Source of the DNA: Hymenobacter cheonanensis | Lineage (GTDB): Bacteria; Bacteroidota; Bacteroidia; Cytophagales; Hymenobacteraceae | Direction of reading: 5' to 3' | Length of the DNA: 64,000 nt | NCBI RefSeq assembly: GCF_030581075.1 | Contig: NZ_JAUQSW010000009.1 | Location: forward strand, 186,001 to 250,000 | Shown: piece after piece, positions 15,430-23,343 of the stretch | Numbering within the stretch: the stretch's first letter is position 1 | Layout: each line of letters starts with the position of its first letter | Position numbers and translations under genes: made by a program | Notes under the pieces: generated by a model | Databases searched by the model: none | Seen by the model: only the letters and a program-made list of their open reading frames with translations | Told to the model about the DNA's origin: nothing

Positions 15430-18186
15430 CTACCGCCCGCGCTGCGCTTTAATGCTTGCCAGCCGCAGCTGGAAGTAGTCGTACTTCTCGCGCAGGTGGT
15501 CGAAGAGGTCGCGCAGGGCGGGCGCGCCCCCTAGCTGGGCGCGGGCGGCGGCAATTTCGGCCAGCTGCGAATCGGAGAGAAATTCGTGCAGGCGCAGGTC
15601 GAGGCCCTTGGCGTAGGCGCGCTCGAGGTGGGCGCGCACGGTGCCCACCACCAGGCCGCGCTGCTCGGCAATCTGCTCGGGGCTGAGGCCCTGGCGGTGC
15701 AGTTGAAAAGTAGTATCCTCGGTGCCGTTTACGGCGCCGTCGGCGGCCTTGGGGGTCGCCGAGCGGGGCGCGGGCACGTACTCGTCCTCGTTGAAAGGCG
15801 GCACATTTAGCGAGTCGTCCGTGGCTTCAGGCACGGGCCTAGCGGGGCCGTGCTGCAAAATGGCTTCGATAAACGCCTCGCCGTAGGTTTCAAATTTCTT
15901 CATGCCCACGCCCGACACCGAGAGCATGGCGATGCGGCTGGTGGGCTGCTCGCGGGCCATTTCCTGGAGTGTGGTATCGGTAAAGACCACGTAGGGCGGC
16001 ACACCCTGCTCGTCGGCAATGCGCTTGCGGAGCTGGCGCAGGCGCTCGAAGAGCCTGGCCTCGGGCGTGCCGGCGCCAGCCACGGCGGCTTCGGCAGCGG
16101 CTTTTTTGCTGGCGCGGGTTTGCTTCTCGGCCTTTTCGGCCACCTGGAATTTCTTGAGCGATACCGGCAGCTGGCCCTTGAGCACCTGCTGGCCGCGCTC
16201 GGTTATTTTCAGGGCGTAGCCTTCCTCGTAGGCGATGTAGAACAGGCCGTCGTTCAGCATCTGGTGGATGTAGCTGTACCAATCGAGGTAGGGCAAATCC
16301 TGGCCCGCGCCGTAGGTTTTGAGCTGGTCGTAGCCGCCTTGCAGCACGGCCTGGTTGCGCATACCGCGCAGAATATCAATGAGTAAATTTATCGCCACGC
16401 GCTGCTGGGCGCGGGCGCTGCCCGAGAGCGCCTTCTGGGCCAGCAGCGTACCATCGAAGGTAGTGGGCGGGTTGCGGCAGATGTCGCAGTTGCCGCAGTC
16501 GTGGCCCAGGTCTTCACTAAAATAGTGCAGCAAAATGCGGCGGCGGCAGCTGGCGGCCTCGGCAAACTGCTGCATGCGTTCGAGCTTGGCGGTGTTGAGC
16601 TGGGCCTGGCGCTGGGGCACGTCCTTGGTCACCATCTCGCGCATCGACATCACATCGGCGAAGCTGTAAAACAGCATGGCCGTGGCGGGGCTACCATCGC
16701 GGCCGGCGCGGCCGATTTCCTGGTAGTAGCCTTCGATGTTTTTGGGCAGGTTGTAGTGCATCACCCAGCGCACGTTGCTCTTGTCGATGCCCATGCCGAA
16801 GGCGATGGTAGCTACGATAACCTGCAAGTCATCCTGCAAGAATTTCTCCTGGGCGTCGGCGCGCTGGTTGGGCGTCATGCCGGCGTGGTAGTAGCCGGCC
16901 TTAATGCCCTTCTGCTGAAGCTTTTGGGCCACCGTCTCGCAAGTTTTACGCGAGAGGCAGTAGATGATGCCCGCGTCGCCGGGGTGGCGGGCAATGAAGT
17001 CGAGCATCTGCCCTAGCCGGTCCTGGCCGGGGCGCACCACCAAATTGATATTGGGCCGGTCGAAGCTGGAAAGGAACACCTGCGGCTCGTGCAGGTTGAG
17101 CTGGGTCTTGATGTCGCGCTGCGTGAGGCGGTCGGCCGTAGCCGTAAGCGCGATGATGGGCGTGCTCGGAAAGTGCTGCCGCAAGGCGCCTAGCTGGGTG
17201 TACTCAGGCCGGAAATCGTGGCCCCAGCTCGAAATACAGTGCGCCTCATCAATGGCAAACATGCTGACGTTGACCCTGGTGAGAAACTGCATGAAGCCGT
17301 CGCTCAGCAGCTTTTCGGGGCTCACGTAGAGCAGCTTGAGGTGCCCGCTGAGGGCGGCCCGCGTGATGTCGGTGGCCTCGCTCTGGCCCACGCTGCTGTT
17401 GATGTACGCGGCCACGATGCCGTTGGCTTTCAGGGCCTCCACCTGGTCTTTCATGAGGGCGATGAGCGGCGACACCACCACGCACACGCCCTCGCTCACC
17501 ACGGCCGGAATCTGAAAGCAGACCGACTTGCCGCCGCCCGTGGGCATGAGCACCACCGTGTCCTGGCCGCCCAGAATGCTCTGGATAATATCGCCCTGCA
17601 TGGGCCGAAAATTATCGTAGCCATAGTAGCGCTTAAGCGCCTGGCGGGCGGCGGTGAGGGAAACGGTGGAGGCGGTGGTGAGGGCGGACATATCGTTTGG
17701 GCGGGGTACCTCACCCCCCGGCCCCCTCTCCGCAGGAGAGGGGGAGCCTGACGACTCTGGGGCGGGCGGGCTTTGGCAATTTAAGTACTCTTGTATCGTA
17801 ATTAGCACCTGTGGGAGGTGGTGCAGGACTTGGTGGTTGGTGAAACGCAATTCGCGGTAGCCTAATTCCTTCAGCACGTGGGTGCGGCCCCGGTCATATT
17901 CAGCTTGCGAATCTTCGTAGTGTACCTCACCGTCTAGCTCGATGGTGAGGGAAGATTTTATACAAATAAAATCTACGATGTAGGAACCAATAGCGTGCTG
18001 GCGGCGAAAGCGAACGCCTAGCCGGGAATTGCGCAAGGCTTGCCACAGGCAGACTTCGGCTTTGGTAGCATTGTGCCGGTTATGACGGGCATATTCCTTT
18101 AGATTCTTACGCCAGGGCTGGCCTTCCGCCGTGAAGACGTAGGTAGCTACTTCGCCAGGGCTGGGAATTGACGCTGGCTCCTGCAT
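15430..18186 (-). CDS. recQ: RecQ DNA helicase with N-terminal DUF559 nuclease-like domain (in-frame fusion)
   Basis: A continuous 918-codon frame. Residues about 25-135 are a DUF559/Vsr-like domain (LGVRFRRQHAIGSYIVDF, LTIELDGEVHYE, LGYRELRFTNHQVL). After a Pro/Gly-rich linker comes RecQ: Walker A MPTGGGKSVCFQIP, DEAHCISSWGHDFRPEY, TATADR, the RQC zinc cysteines (CRRRILLHYF, HDCGNCDIC), an HRDC domain (RLRQLRKRIADEQGVPP) and a C-terminal HTH_40 helix pair. RecQ unwinds recombination and replication intermediates 3'-5'. A RecQ-only start exists at ATG 17691 (753 aa). The linker is encoded by a GC-rich palindromic repeat at 17709-17749. Whether one fused protein or two overlapping products are made cannot be told. 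The N-terminal ATG at 18186 follows three non-ATG codons in the open frame. Confidence 0.85.
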   Translation of the reverse strand: MQEPASIPSPGEVATYVFTAEGQPWRKNLKEYARHNRHNATKAEVCLWQALRNSRLGVRFRRQHAIGSYIVDFICIKSSLTIELDGEVHYEDSQAEYDRGRTHVLKELGYRELRFTNHQVLHHLPQVLITIQEYLNCQSPPAPESSGSPSPAERGPGGEVPRPNDMSALTTASTVSLTAARQALKRYYGYDNFRPMQGDIIQSILGGQDTVVLMPTGGGKSVCFQIPAVVSEGVCVVVSPLIALMKDQVEALKANGIVAAYINSSVGQSEATDITRAALSGHLKLLYVSPEKLLSDGFMQFLTRVNVSMFAIDEAHCISSWGHDFRPEYTQLGALRQHFPSTPIIALTATADRLTQRDIKTQLNLHEPQVFLSSFDRPNINLVVRPGQDRLGQMLDFIARHPGDAGIIYCLSRKTCETVAQKLQQKGIKAGYYHAGMTPNQRADAQEKFLQDDLQVIVATIAFGMGIDKSNVRWVMHYNLPKNIEGYYQEIGRAGRDGSPATAMLFYSFADVMSMREMVTKDVPQRQAQLNTAKLERMQQFAEAASCRRRILLHYFSEDLGHDCGNCDICRNPPTTFDGTLLAQKALSGSARAQQRVAINLLIDILRGMRNQAVLQGGYDQLKTYGAGQDLPYLDWYSYIHQMLNDGLFYIAYEEGYALKITERGQQVLKGQLPVSLKKFQVAEKAEKQTRASKKAAAEAAVAGAGTPEARLFERLRQLRKRIADEQGVPPYVVFTDTTLQEMAREQPTSRIAMLSVSGVGMKKFETYGEAFIEAILQHGPARPVPEATDDSLNVPPFNEDEYVPAPRSATPKAADGAVNGTEDTTFQLHRQGLSPEQIAEQRGLVVGTVRAHLERAYAKGLDLRLHEFLSDSQLAEIAAARAQLGGAPALRDLFDHLREKYDYFQLRLASIKAQRGR
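17709..17749. repeat. GC-rich palindrome (CCTCACCCCCCGG family), inside the DUF559-RecQ frame
   Basis: 41 bp: a CCTCACCCCCCGG head and a stem of CCCCCTCTCC / GGAGAGGGGG. It lies in frame and encodes the linker GSPSPAERGPGGEVP on the minus strand. The same element occurs at 18241-18279 and, inverted, at 18372-18412. Confidence 0.9.
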
Positions 18187-18240
18187 AAGTAGCAAGATAA
18201 AACCCAGTCCGGGAAAAGTGGCGGGCTCGCCCGGCGCTCA

Positions 18241-18279
18241 CCTCACCCCCCGGCCCCCTCTCCTGCGGAGAGGGGAGCC
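18241..18279. repeat. GC-rich palindrome (CCTCACCCCCCGG family), copy 2
   Basis: 39 bp, same orientation as the copy at 17709, placed 54 bp upstream of the DUF559-RecQ start. The two copies bracket the DUF559 coding segment. Confidence 0.9.
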
Positions 18280-18310
18280 ACGGCATTGGTATGCGGTTGC
18301 TGTACAACCA

Positions 18311-18346
18311 AAAAGAGGCTTTCAGCAAATGCTGAAAGCCTCTTTT
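18311..18346 (-). terminator. Rho-independent terminator of the esterase gene
   Basis: A stem of AAAAGAGGCTTTCAGC and its complement around a short AAAT loop, with A/T tracts on both sides. It is placed downstream of the minus-strand esterase that stops at 18433 and upstream of the DUF559-RecQ promoter. Confidence 0.85.
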
Positions 18347-18371
18347 ATTTTTTACTACGCTATTTGTCATT

Positions 18372-18412
18372 AGGCTCCCCCTCTCCGCAGGAGAGGGGGC
18401 CGGGGGGTGAGG
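18372..18412. repeat. GC-rich palindrome (CCTCACCCCCCGG family), copy 3, inverted
   Basis: 41 bp, reverse complement of the 17709 copy, between the terminator and the esterase stop codon. It makes an inverted pair with the 18241 copy about 93 bp away. Confidence 0.9.
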
Positions 18413-18432
18413 TAAGCACCAGGTGAACCTGC

Positions 18433-19596
18433 TTACTTCAGCGCGCTTTTCAGCTCGCCGCTTGCCAGGGCCTGGGCCTGCTTGGCCTCGGGCACCACGG
18501 CGGCCATGCCGAAGAACTCGTGGGTTACGCCGTCGTAGTTCTGGTATTTTACGGTCACGCCGGCCTTCTGGAGGTTATCGGCCAGCATCTTACCCTCGCT
18601 CATCAGCGGGTCGTACTGGTCGGTGATGAGGGTAGTGGGCGGCAGGCCCTTCAGGTTGGCGTGCACGAGGTCAATCAGCGGGCTCTTGCCATCGGCGGGG
18701 GTGCGCAGATAGTATTTGAAGAACCACGCCATCAGGTCTTTGTTGAGCGGCTTGGTCTGGGTATTGGCCAGGTACGAAGGCGTGTTCAGGTCGTAGCCCG
18801 CAATGGGGTACACGAGCAGCTGGTGTTTGGGCATTTGCACCTTTTTGTCGCGGGCCATCATGCTCACGGCGCAGGCCAGGTTGCCGCCGGCGCTCTCGCC
18901 GGCCACGGCTACGCGAGCGGGGTCGCCCTTGAAACTAGCAGCGTTTTTGAGCGTCCACTGGTAAGCAGCGAAGCTGTCGTTGTGGGCGGTCGGAAATTTA
19001 TGCTCCGGCCCCTGGCGATAAGCTACCGACACGATAATAGCACCCGTTTGTTCAACTAGGGCGCGCACCGATGGGTCGTAGGTGTCGAGGTTAGCAATAA
19101 CCCAGCCGCCACCATGGTAATACACGATAACCGGCAGCGTGCCCGTAGCGCCCTTGGGCGTGTAGATGCGCACCTTCACGCCGGGCATCAGCACGCGGCT
19201 CATCGTATCGGCGGTGGCGGGCGGCGTGGGGATATTGAATTTCTGCATCACGGCCATTGTGGCATCGGTGGCGCTAGGGGCCTTGCGGGCTTCCTGTGGC
19301 GTCATTTTAGCCATTGGCGTGGGGCCGCTCATAGCCGTGAGCTGCTCGATAACGGTCTGCATCTCGGGGTGCAGGTCGGGGCCCCAGGCGGGCTTGGCGC
19401 CGCTGGGCTTCACGGCCATTGCCCGGCCAGCAGCCGAGCTGTCGGCAGCGGGCTTGGTGGCGGTAGCCGTCGAGTCGTTGGCCGCAGCAGAAGTAGTGGT
19501 TTCGGTGGTTTGGCTGCTGCTGCACGAAGCGAGCAGGGCTAGGGCGGCGGCCGGGGCGGCCCAGCGGGCGGCGGCGTTTGTCCAGGTAAGGCGCAT
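18433..19596 (-). CDS. Lipoprotein alpha/beta-hydrolase (HSL-type esterase)
   Basis: A 387-residue secreted esterase of the hormone-sensitive-lipase group. The signal peptide ends LALLASC (Cys25), followed by a Ser/Thr/Ala-rich spacer to about residue 60. The oxyanion motif is HGGGW (161-165), the nucleophile Ser235 in VAGESAGGN, the acid Asp329 in ITDQYDPLMSEG and the base His359 in DGVTHEFFG, so the triad is complete. Likely hydrolyses short-chain acyl esters at the outer membrane or in the periplasm. It is a single gene ended by the terminator at 18311. Confidence 0.9.
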   Translation of the reverse strand: MRLTWTNAAARWAAPAAALALLASCSSSQTTETTTSAAANDSTATATKPAADSSAAGRAMAVKPSGAKPAWGPDLHPEMQTVIEQLTAMSGPTPMAKMTPQEARKAPSATDATMAVMQKFNIPTPPATADTMSRVLMPGVKVRIYTPKGATGTLPVIVYYHGGGWVIANLDTYDPSVRALVEQTGAIIVSVAYRQGPEHKFPTAHNDSFAAYQWTLKNAASFKGDPARVAVAGESAGGNLACAVSMMARDKKVQMPKHQLLVYPIAGYDLNTPSYLANTQTKPLNKDLMAWFFKYYLRTPADGKSPLIDLVHANLKGLPPTTLITDQYDPLMSEGKMLADNLQKAGVTVKYQNYDGVTHEFFGMAAVVPEAKQAQALASGELKSALK

Positions 19597-19660
19597 GGTA
19601 AATGAGAAAGTAGTGACTAATTGAGCTGTCCCTTACGGCCCGCAGCCGCTAATGGATACG

Positions 19661-19710
19661 AAAAACAGCTGAAAGCAAGCAAATTACTCGCCTGCTTTCA
19701 GCTGCTTTTT
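19661..19710. terminator. Hairpin terminator, probably bidirectional
   Basis: Perfect 12-bp arms CAGCTGAAAGCA (19666-19677) and TGCTTTCAGCTG (19693-19704), 15-base loop, with A-run before and T-run after. Suited to terminate the minus-strand genes ending at 19834 and 20528. Confidence 0.75.
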
Positions 19711-19774
19711 AGTTGGTAACGCCTTGGCTTACCTACACGGAGTCAACGCCTAAGCCACGCCGTACTCCGGTGCA

Positions 19775-19824
19775 GCCGGTGCCCGCCGCGAGCCGCGATA
19801 CAGCTCACATTTCAGCAGGCGGCA
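19775..19824 (-). repeat. 50-bp duplicated copy of the methyltransferase 3' end
   Basis: Matches 20541-20590 with 2 mismatches in 50. On the minus strand it would encode CRLLKCELYRGSRRAPA, then a different tail and a stop. It lies 10 bp beyond the stop codon of the gene at 19834, so that gene is bracketed by two copies. Confidence 0.9.
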
Positions 19825-19833
19825 GCGAATGCT

Positions 19834-20514
19834 TTACGTCTTTAGCAGTGATTTACCAGCTTGCAGCCAATTTAGGGTTTCCTCGCCCCGCAGCAATTCT
19901 ACTTCAGCTTCTTCCTCGCCGGTTTCATCATCAATAATGACGTTATCCAATTGATAAATCTTCTCTACTAAAGTTGCTTGCAGCAAGGCAATGTCTATAC
20001 CCTGCCAATTGCTGCTTTCATCCTCCGGCGTTAAGTTGATACCTATTCTGGTTTCACCATTTATTTGAACGTCATAGTCAACTGCTGCAAAAACGGTTAC
20101 GCTGGCATCGCTCAGCACTCGCAAGCTGCCGTGGTTGTAGTCGCCCCAAAAAAGCTCTTCTACCGCAATATTTCCCGTAACGTAGATTTCCTGGCCGCCA
20201 ACCAGCATCGTACTAGCGCGCAAATCGCCTAGTATTACCAAGCCCGTTGCACCATCAGTATTGTTGTTGTAAATAAAGGTTTTGACTTGCAAATTCCCTT
20301 CGACCAGAATAAGGAAAACGTGTTCTACCTCCTGGGTTGAGAAATCCAGGTTTAGAGATTCGAGAACCGTATCAGAAGCATACACTAAGACCGGCTCATC
20401 GTCAAATTCTCCGTGGTGTACTTCATTACGCCACACCGCCCAGGCATCGGGCGGCAGCAAGTGCTTTATAACTGCGAAAGAGGTGCGCTGAGGCTTAGTC
20501 ATACCATAACTCAT
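19834..20514 (-). CDS. Hypothetical protein with beta-solenoid-like core, AT-rich
   Basis: A 226-residue soluble protein with repeated short beta-strand/turn units: VFLILVEGNLQVKTFIYN, GATGLVILGDLRASTMLV, GGQEIYVTGNIAVEELFWG, GSLRVLSDASVTVFAAVD. These look like a small right-handed solenoid as in bactofilin-like proteins. I know similar uncharacterised Bacteroidota proteins but no function. Much more AT-rich than its neighbours, and flanked by a 50-bp direct duplication of the adjacent gene's 3' end, so it looks inserted. ATG at 20514 (MSYGMTKPQ) or 20502. Confidence 0.65.
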   Translation of the reverse strand: MSYGMTKPQRTSFAVIKHLLPPDAWAVWRNEVHHGEFDDEPVLVYASDTVLESLNLDFSTQEVEHVFLILVEGNLQVKTFIYNNNTDGATGLVILGDLRASTMLVGGQEIYVTGNIAVEELFWGDYNHGSLRVLSDASVTVFAAVDYDVQINGETRIGINLTPEDESSNWQGIDIALLQATLVEKIYQLDNVIIDDETGEEEAEVELLRGEETLNWLQAGKSLLKT

Positions 20515-20527
20515 TATTTCTCTAAAG

Positions 20528-21691
20528 CTAAGCTGGCGTTGCCGGTGCCCGCCGCGAGCCGCGGTACAGCTCATATTTCAGCAGGCGGCAATCAATTGGC
20601 CCATTGAAGAGCGGAATGCGGCGCGACACCTTTAGGCCGATGCGCTTGGCAGCCTCCAGGTTGCCGGTGAAAATGAACGCGTCGTAGCCCTGAAAATTCG
20701 TTTTCAGCGCGTCGCCAATGGTTTTATACAGCTCATCCATCTGCGCCTCCTCCCCTATCCGCTCGCCGTAGGGCGGGTTGGTGATGACCAGGCCCGGCGC
20801 CTGGCCCTGGGGCGGCTGGGCATCGCGCACGTCGCGCACGCTCAGGCGGATGCACTCGTCGAGGCCGGCGGCCTCGATGTTGGCCGCCGCCTGCTCCAGC
20901 ACCCGCGGGTCGAGGTCGGAGCCGGCTAGGTAGGCCTGCGGCTCTTCGATGCGTTGGGCCTGGGCGGCTTCGCGCACTTGCTGCCAGAGGCTGGCGTCGA
21001 AGTCGGGCCAGTTCTCAAAGCCGAACTTGCCCTGGTGAAATAGGCCGGGCGCAATGCGCTGGGCTAGCAGGCCGGCCTCGGTGAGGATGGTGGCCGAGCC
21101 GCACATGGGGTCAATGAGCGGACTTTTCCTGTCCCAGCCGCTGAGCAGGATGAGGCCGGCGGCCAGCACCTCATTCAGCGGGGCCTCGTTGGTGCCCTGG
21201 CGGTAGCCGCGGCGGTGCAGCGAGTCGCCGGCCGCGTCGAGGCTCAGAATCACCTCGTTTTCGAGCATGCGCAGGTGAATGCGGATGTCGGGATTTTTGG
21301 TATCAATACTAGGCCGCTCGCCGGTGCGCTCCCGAAACTGGTCCACGATGGCATCTTTGGTGAGCTGGGCTACATACAGGGAGTGCTCGAAACTCGACTT
21401 GTTGACGACGGCCGTGATGGCAAACGTTTGGCCGGGGCGGATGAAACGGCTCCAGTCAATCTTGAATACCTCGTCGTAGAGGCCGCGCTCGTCGGGGGCG
21501 TAGAAATCGGCGAAGGGGCGCAGCAGGCGCATGGCCGTGCGGCTCCAGAGGATGGTGTTGTAGAGCAGCTTTTTATCGCCGCTAAACTCGACGGCGCGGC
21601 TGCCCACGTAGTCGATGGTGGCGCCGAGCTGGCTTAGCTCTTCGGCCAGTACGTCTTCGAGGCCAAATTGGGTGGTGGCGGTAAGGTGCAT
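20528..21691 (-). CDS. THUMP-domain rRNA (guanine-N2) methyltransferase, RlmL/RlmK-like
   Basis: A 387-residue class I SAM-dependent RNA methyltransferase. The N-terminal part (MHLTATTQFGLEDVLAEEL through ITAVVNKSSFEHSLYVAQL) is a ferredoxin-like/THUMP region. The catalytic domain has the SAM motif LIDPMCGSATILTEAGLLA, AGSDLDPRVLEQAAANIEAA, and the N-P-P-Y motif VITNPPYGERIGEE for N2-guanine methylation of 23S rRNA. I chose ATG 21689-21691 because upstream codons are not family-like. GACCTTTG sits 4 bp before the ATG on the minus strand. Its 3' end is duplicated at 19775-19824. Confidence 0.88.
   Translation of the reverse strand: MHLTATTQFGLEDVLAEELSQLGATIDYVGSRAVEFSGDKKLLYNTILWSRTAMRLLRPFADFYAPDERGLYDEVFKIDWSRFIRPGQTFAITAVVNKSSFEHSLYVAQLTKDAIVDQFRERTGERPSIDTKNPDIRIHLRMLENEVILSLDAAGDSLHRRGYRQGTNEAPLNEVLAAGLILLSGWDRKSPLIDPMCGSATILTEAGLLAQRIAPGLFHQGKFGFENWPDFDASLWQQVREAAQAQRIEEPQAYLAGSDLDPRVLEQAAANIEAAGLDECIRLSVRDVRDAQPPQGQAPGLVITNPPYGERIGEEAQMDELYKTIGDALKTNFQGYDAFIFTGNLEAAKRIGLKVSRRIPLFNGPIDCRLLKYELYRGSRRAPATPA
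20541..20590 (-). repeat. 50-bp partner of the 19775 duplication (methyltransferase 3' end)
   Basis: Coding sequence for CRLLKYELYRGSRRAPA at the C-terminus of the RlmL-like protein; 48 of 50 bases identical to 19775-19824, same orientation. Confidence 0.9.
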
Positions 21692-21695
21692 GGCG

Positions 21696-21703
21696 CAAAG
21701 GTC
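21696..21703 (-). promoter_or_regulatory. Candidate -7 box variant (GACCTTTG) before the methyltransferase
   Basis: GACCTTTG on the minus strand, 4 bp before the ATG. The same octamer precedes murB (27867) and murI (57106) at almost the same distance, which supports a shared near-leaderless promoter type. Confidence 0.4.
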
Positions 21704-21874
21704 GGGGCTAGCGCCCGAGAAATAGCCCTGTCGGCCGGGCTGGCACCTGCACAACGGGCTAGCCAGTGGCGGGCTTAACTCGCCTGGGGCTGCTACGTAC
21801 GTAGTTACTACTGGCTGGCCCGCGCCGACCAGCAAGCCCATTTACCCTGCATTTTTCACTAAATCAACCTGGTA

Positions 21875-23056
21875 ATGGTCATGGAAAGCAATTTTCAAAT
21901 TGCCGTTGAGCCATCTGTACTCAGTGATTTAAAGCGCCGCCTAGCCGCCACCTGCTGGCCCGATGAGGTGGATAATGCCGACTGGCAATACGGCACCAAC
22001 GAGACTTACCTGCGGGAGCTGTGCACCTACTGGCAGCACAGCTTTGACTGGCAAAAGCAGCAGGATTACCTGAATTCCTTTTCCCATTTTAAAACGACGG
22101 TTGATGGCACTGGCCTGCACTACCTTCACCACAAAGGCCAGGGCACCAATTCTTTGCCGCTGCTGCTAACCCACGGCTGGCCCGATTCTTTTGTGCGCTT
22201 TCTGAAAATCATTCCCTTGCTGACCCAGGCCGATGCGCACGGCTTTGCCTTTGATGTGGTAGTGCCCTCCATTCCCGGCCACGGCTTCTCTGCTATTCCA
22301 ACCAAGCCTGGGATGAACAACAGGCAGATTGCCAAGCTATTCGCTAGCCTCATGACTGAGGAGCTGGGCTACAAAAAGTTTCTGGCGCACGGCGGCGATG
22401 CGGGCAGCGAAATAACGGAGCAGCTAGGCCTTTACCACGCCGATGCGCTGCTGGGCATCCACCTGACTGATATTCCCTACCACCACATTATCGTGGCAGA
22501 TGAGGCCAGGCTAAGCAGCGCGGAAAAAGCCTACAAAGCCGAGGTAACGAAGTGGCAGCAGACCGAAGGGGCTTACAACATGATACAAAGCACTAGGCCC
22601 CAGACCCTGGCCTACGGCCTGAACGATTCGCCCACTGGCCTGGCCGCCTGGATAATAGAGAAGTTTTACAAGTGGAGTGACTGCCACGGCAACCTGGAAA
22701 GCTGCTTTACCAAGGATGAGTTGCTAACCAACATCACCATTTACTGGGCCACCCACACCATTAATTCTTCCTTCCGGCGCTACCACGAAACGATGCAGGA
22801 TATAGCCCGGGAAATGTTCAACCCGCTGGCCAAGCTGAATCCGTTTGATAGAACTGGCAGCAAAATAAAGGTGCCCACGGCCGTTGCGCAGTTTAAAACC
22901 GACCTACTGCCGCCTAAGGATTTTGCCAATCGCTTTTTTGCCATTCAGCGCTGGACCAAGATGCCCGCAGGCGGCCACTTCACCGCCATGGAGCAGCCCC
23001 AGCTTCTGGCCAGCGACATCCGGGCATTTGCCGACGAGCTGGAAATCAAGCCGTAA
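21875..23056 (+). CDS. Epoxide hydrolase family protein (EHN + alpha/beta hydrolase)
   Basis: A 393-residue protein with the N-terminal EHN domain (FQIAVEPSVLSDLKRRLAAT, the LRELCTYWQHSFDWQKQ block) and an alpha/beta-hydrolase domain. The oxyanion motif is LLLTHGWPDSFVRF, the nucleophile Asp is in AHGGDAGSEIT (usually HGGDWG, so the Trp after the nucleophile is replaced by Ala), and the catalytic His is in PAGGHFTAMEQP. It probably hydrolyses an epoxide; the substrate is unknown. ATG at 21875 or 21881. It stands alone and is followed by a 209-bp palindromic element. Confidence 0.88.
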   Translation: MVMESNFQIAVEPSVLSDLKRRLAATCWPDEVDNADWQYGTNETYLRELCTYWQHSFDWQKQQDYLNSFSHFKTTVDGTGLHYLHHKGQGTNSLPLLLTHGWPDSFVRFLKIIPLLTQADAHGFAFDVVVPSIPGHGFSAIPTKPGMNNRQIAKLFASLMTEELGYKKFLAHGGDAGSEITEQLGLYHADALLGIHLTDIPYHHIIVADEARLSSAEKAYKAEVTKWQQTEGAYNMIQSTRPQTLAYGLNDSPTGLAAWIIEKFYKWSDCHGNLESCFTKDELLTNITIYWATHTINSSFRRYHETMQDIAREMFNPLAKLNPFDRTGSKIKVPTAVAQFKTDLLPPKDFANRFFAIQRWTKMPAGGHFTAMEQPQLLASDIRAFADELEIKP

Positions 23057-23080
23057 AATTGTTGCCAGCCCTCTAGGCTA

Positions 23081-23289
23081 GCGCGAGTTTAGCGCAGCGT
23101 AACCCGTGCTGCTTATGACGTGGAGGCTGCGCCTCCATTGCCGCACCAGCGGCAAAATGACGTTGCTTATCCACAAGCATTTGCTAAAAACCAGCTCTAC
23201 CCAGGCGCAAGTTTGCCGCTAGGGCGGCAGTGGAGGCACAGCCTCCGCCTCATAGTTTTGTCACGAGTTACGCTGCGCTAAACTCGCGC
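23081..23289. repeat. About 209-bp palindromic element, family C copy 1
   Basis: Terminal arms GCGCGAGTTTAGCGCAGCGT at the left and the complement ACGCTGCGCTAAACTCGCGC at the right (28 bp with one extra base). Nested inside are a GGAGGCTGCGCCTCC hairpin with a GCCGC arm on each side. The central about 60 bp are not palindromic. A 207-bp homologue lies at 59711-59917. It looks like a MITE-type non-autonomous element; no ORF inside. Confidence 0.85.
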
Positions 23290-23343
23290 CAGTAGGGGCA
23301 GCCTTCCTTGGTATCATCTACTTTACCGGCTAGCCCCTTCCCC

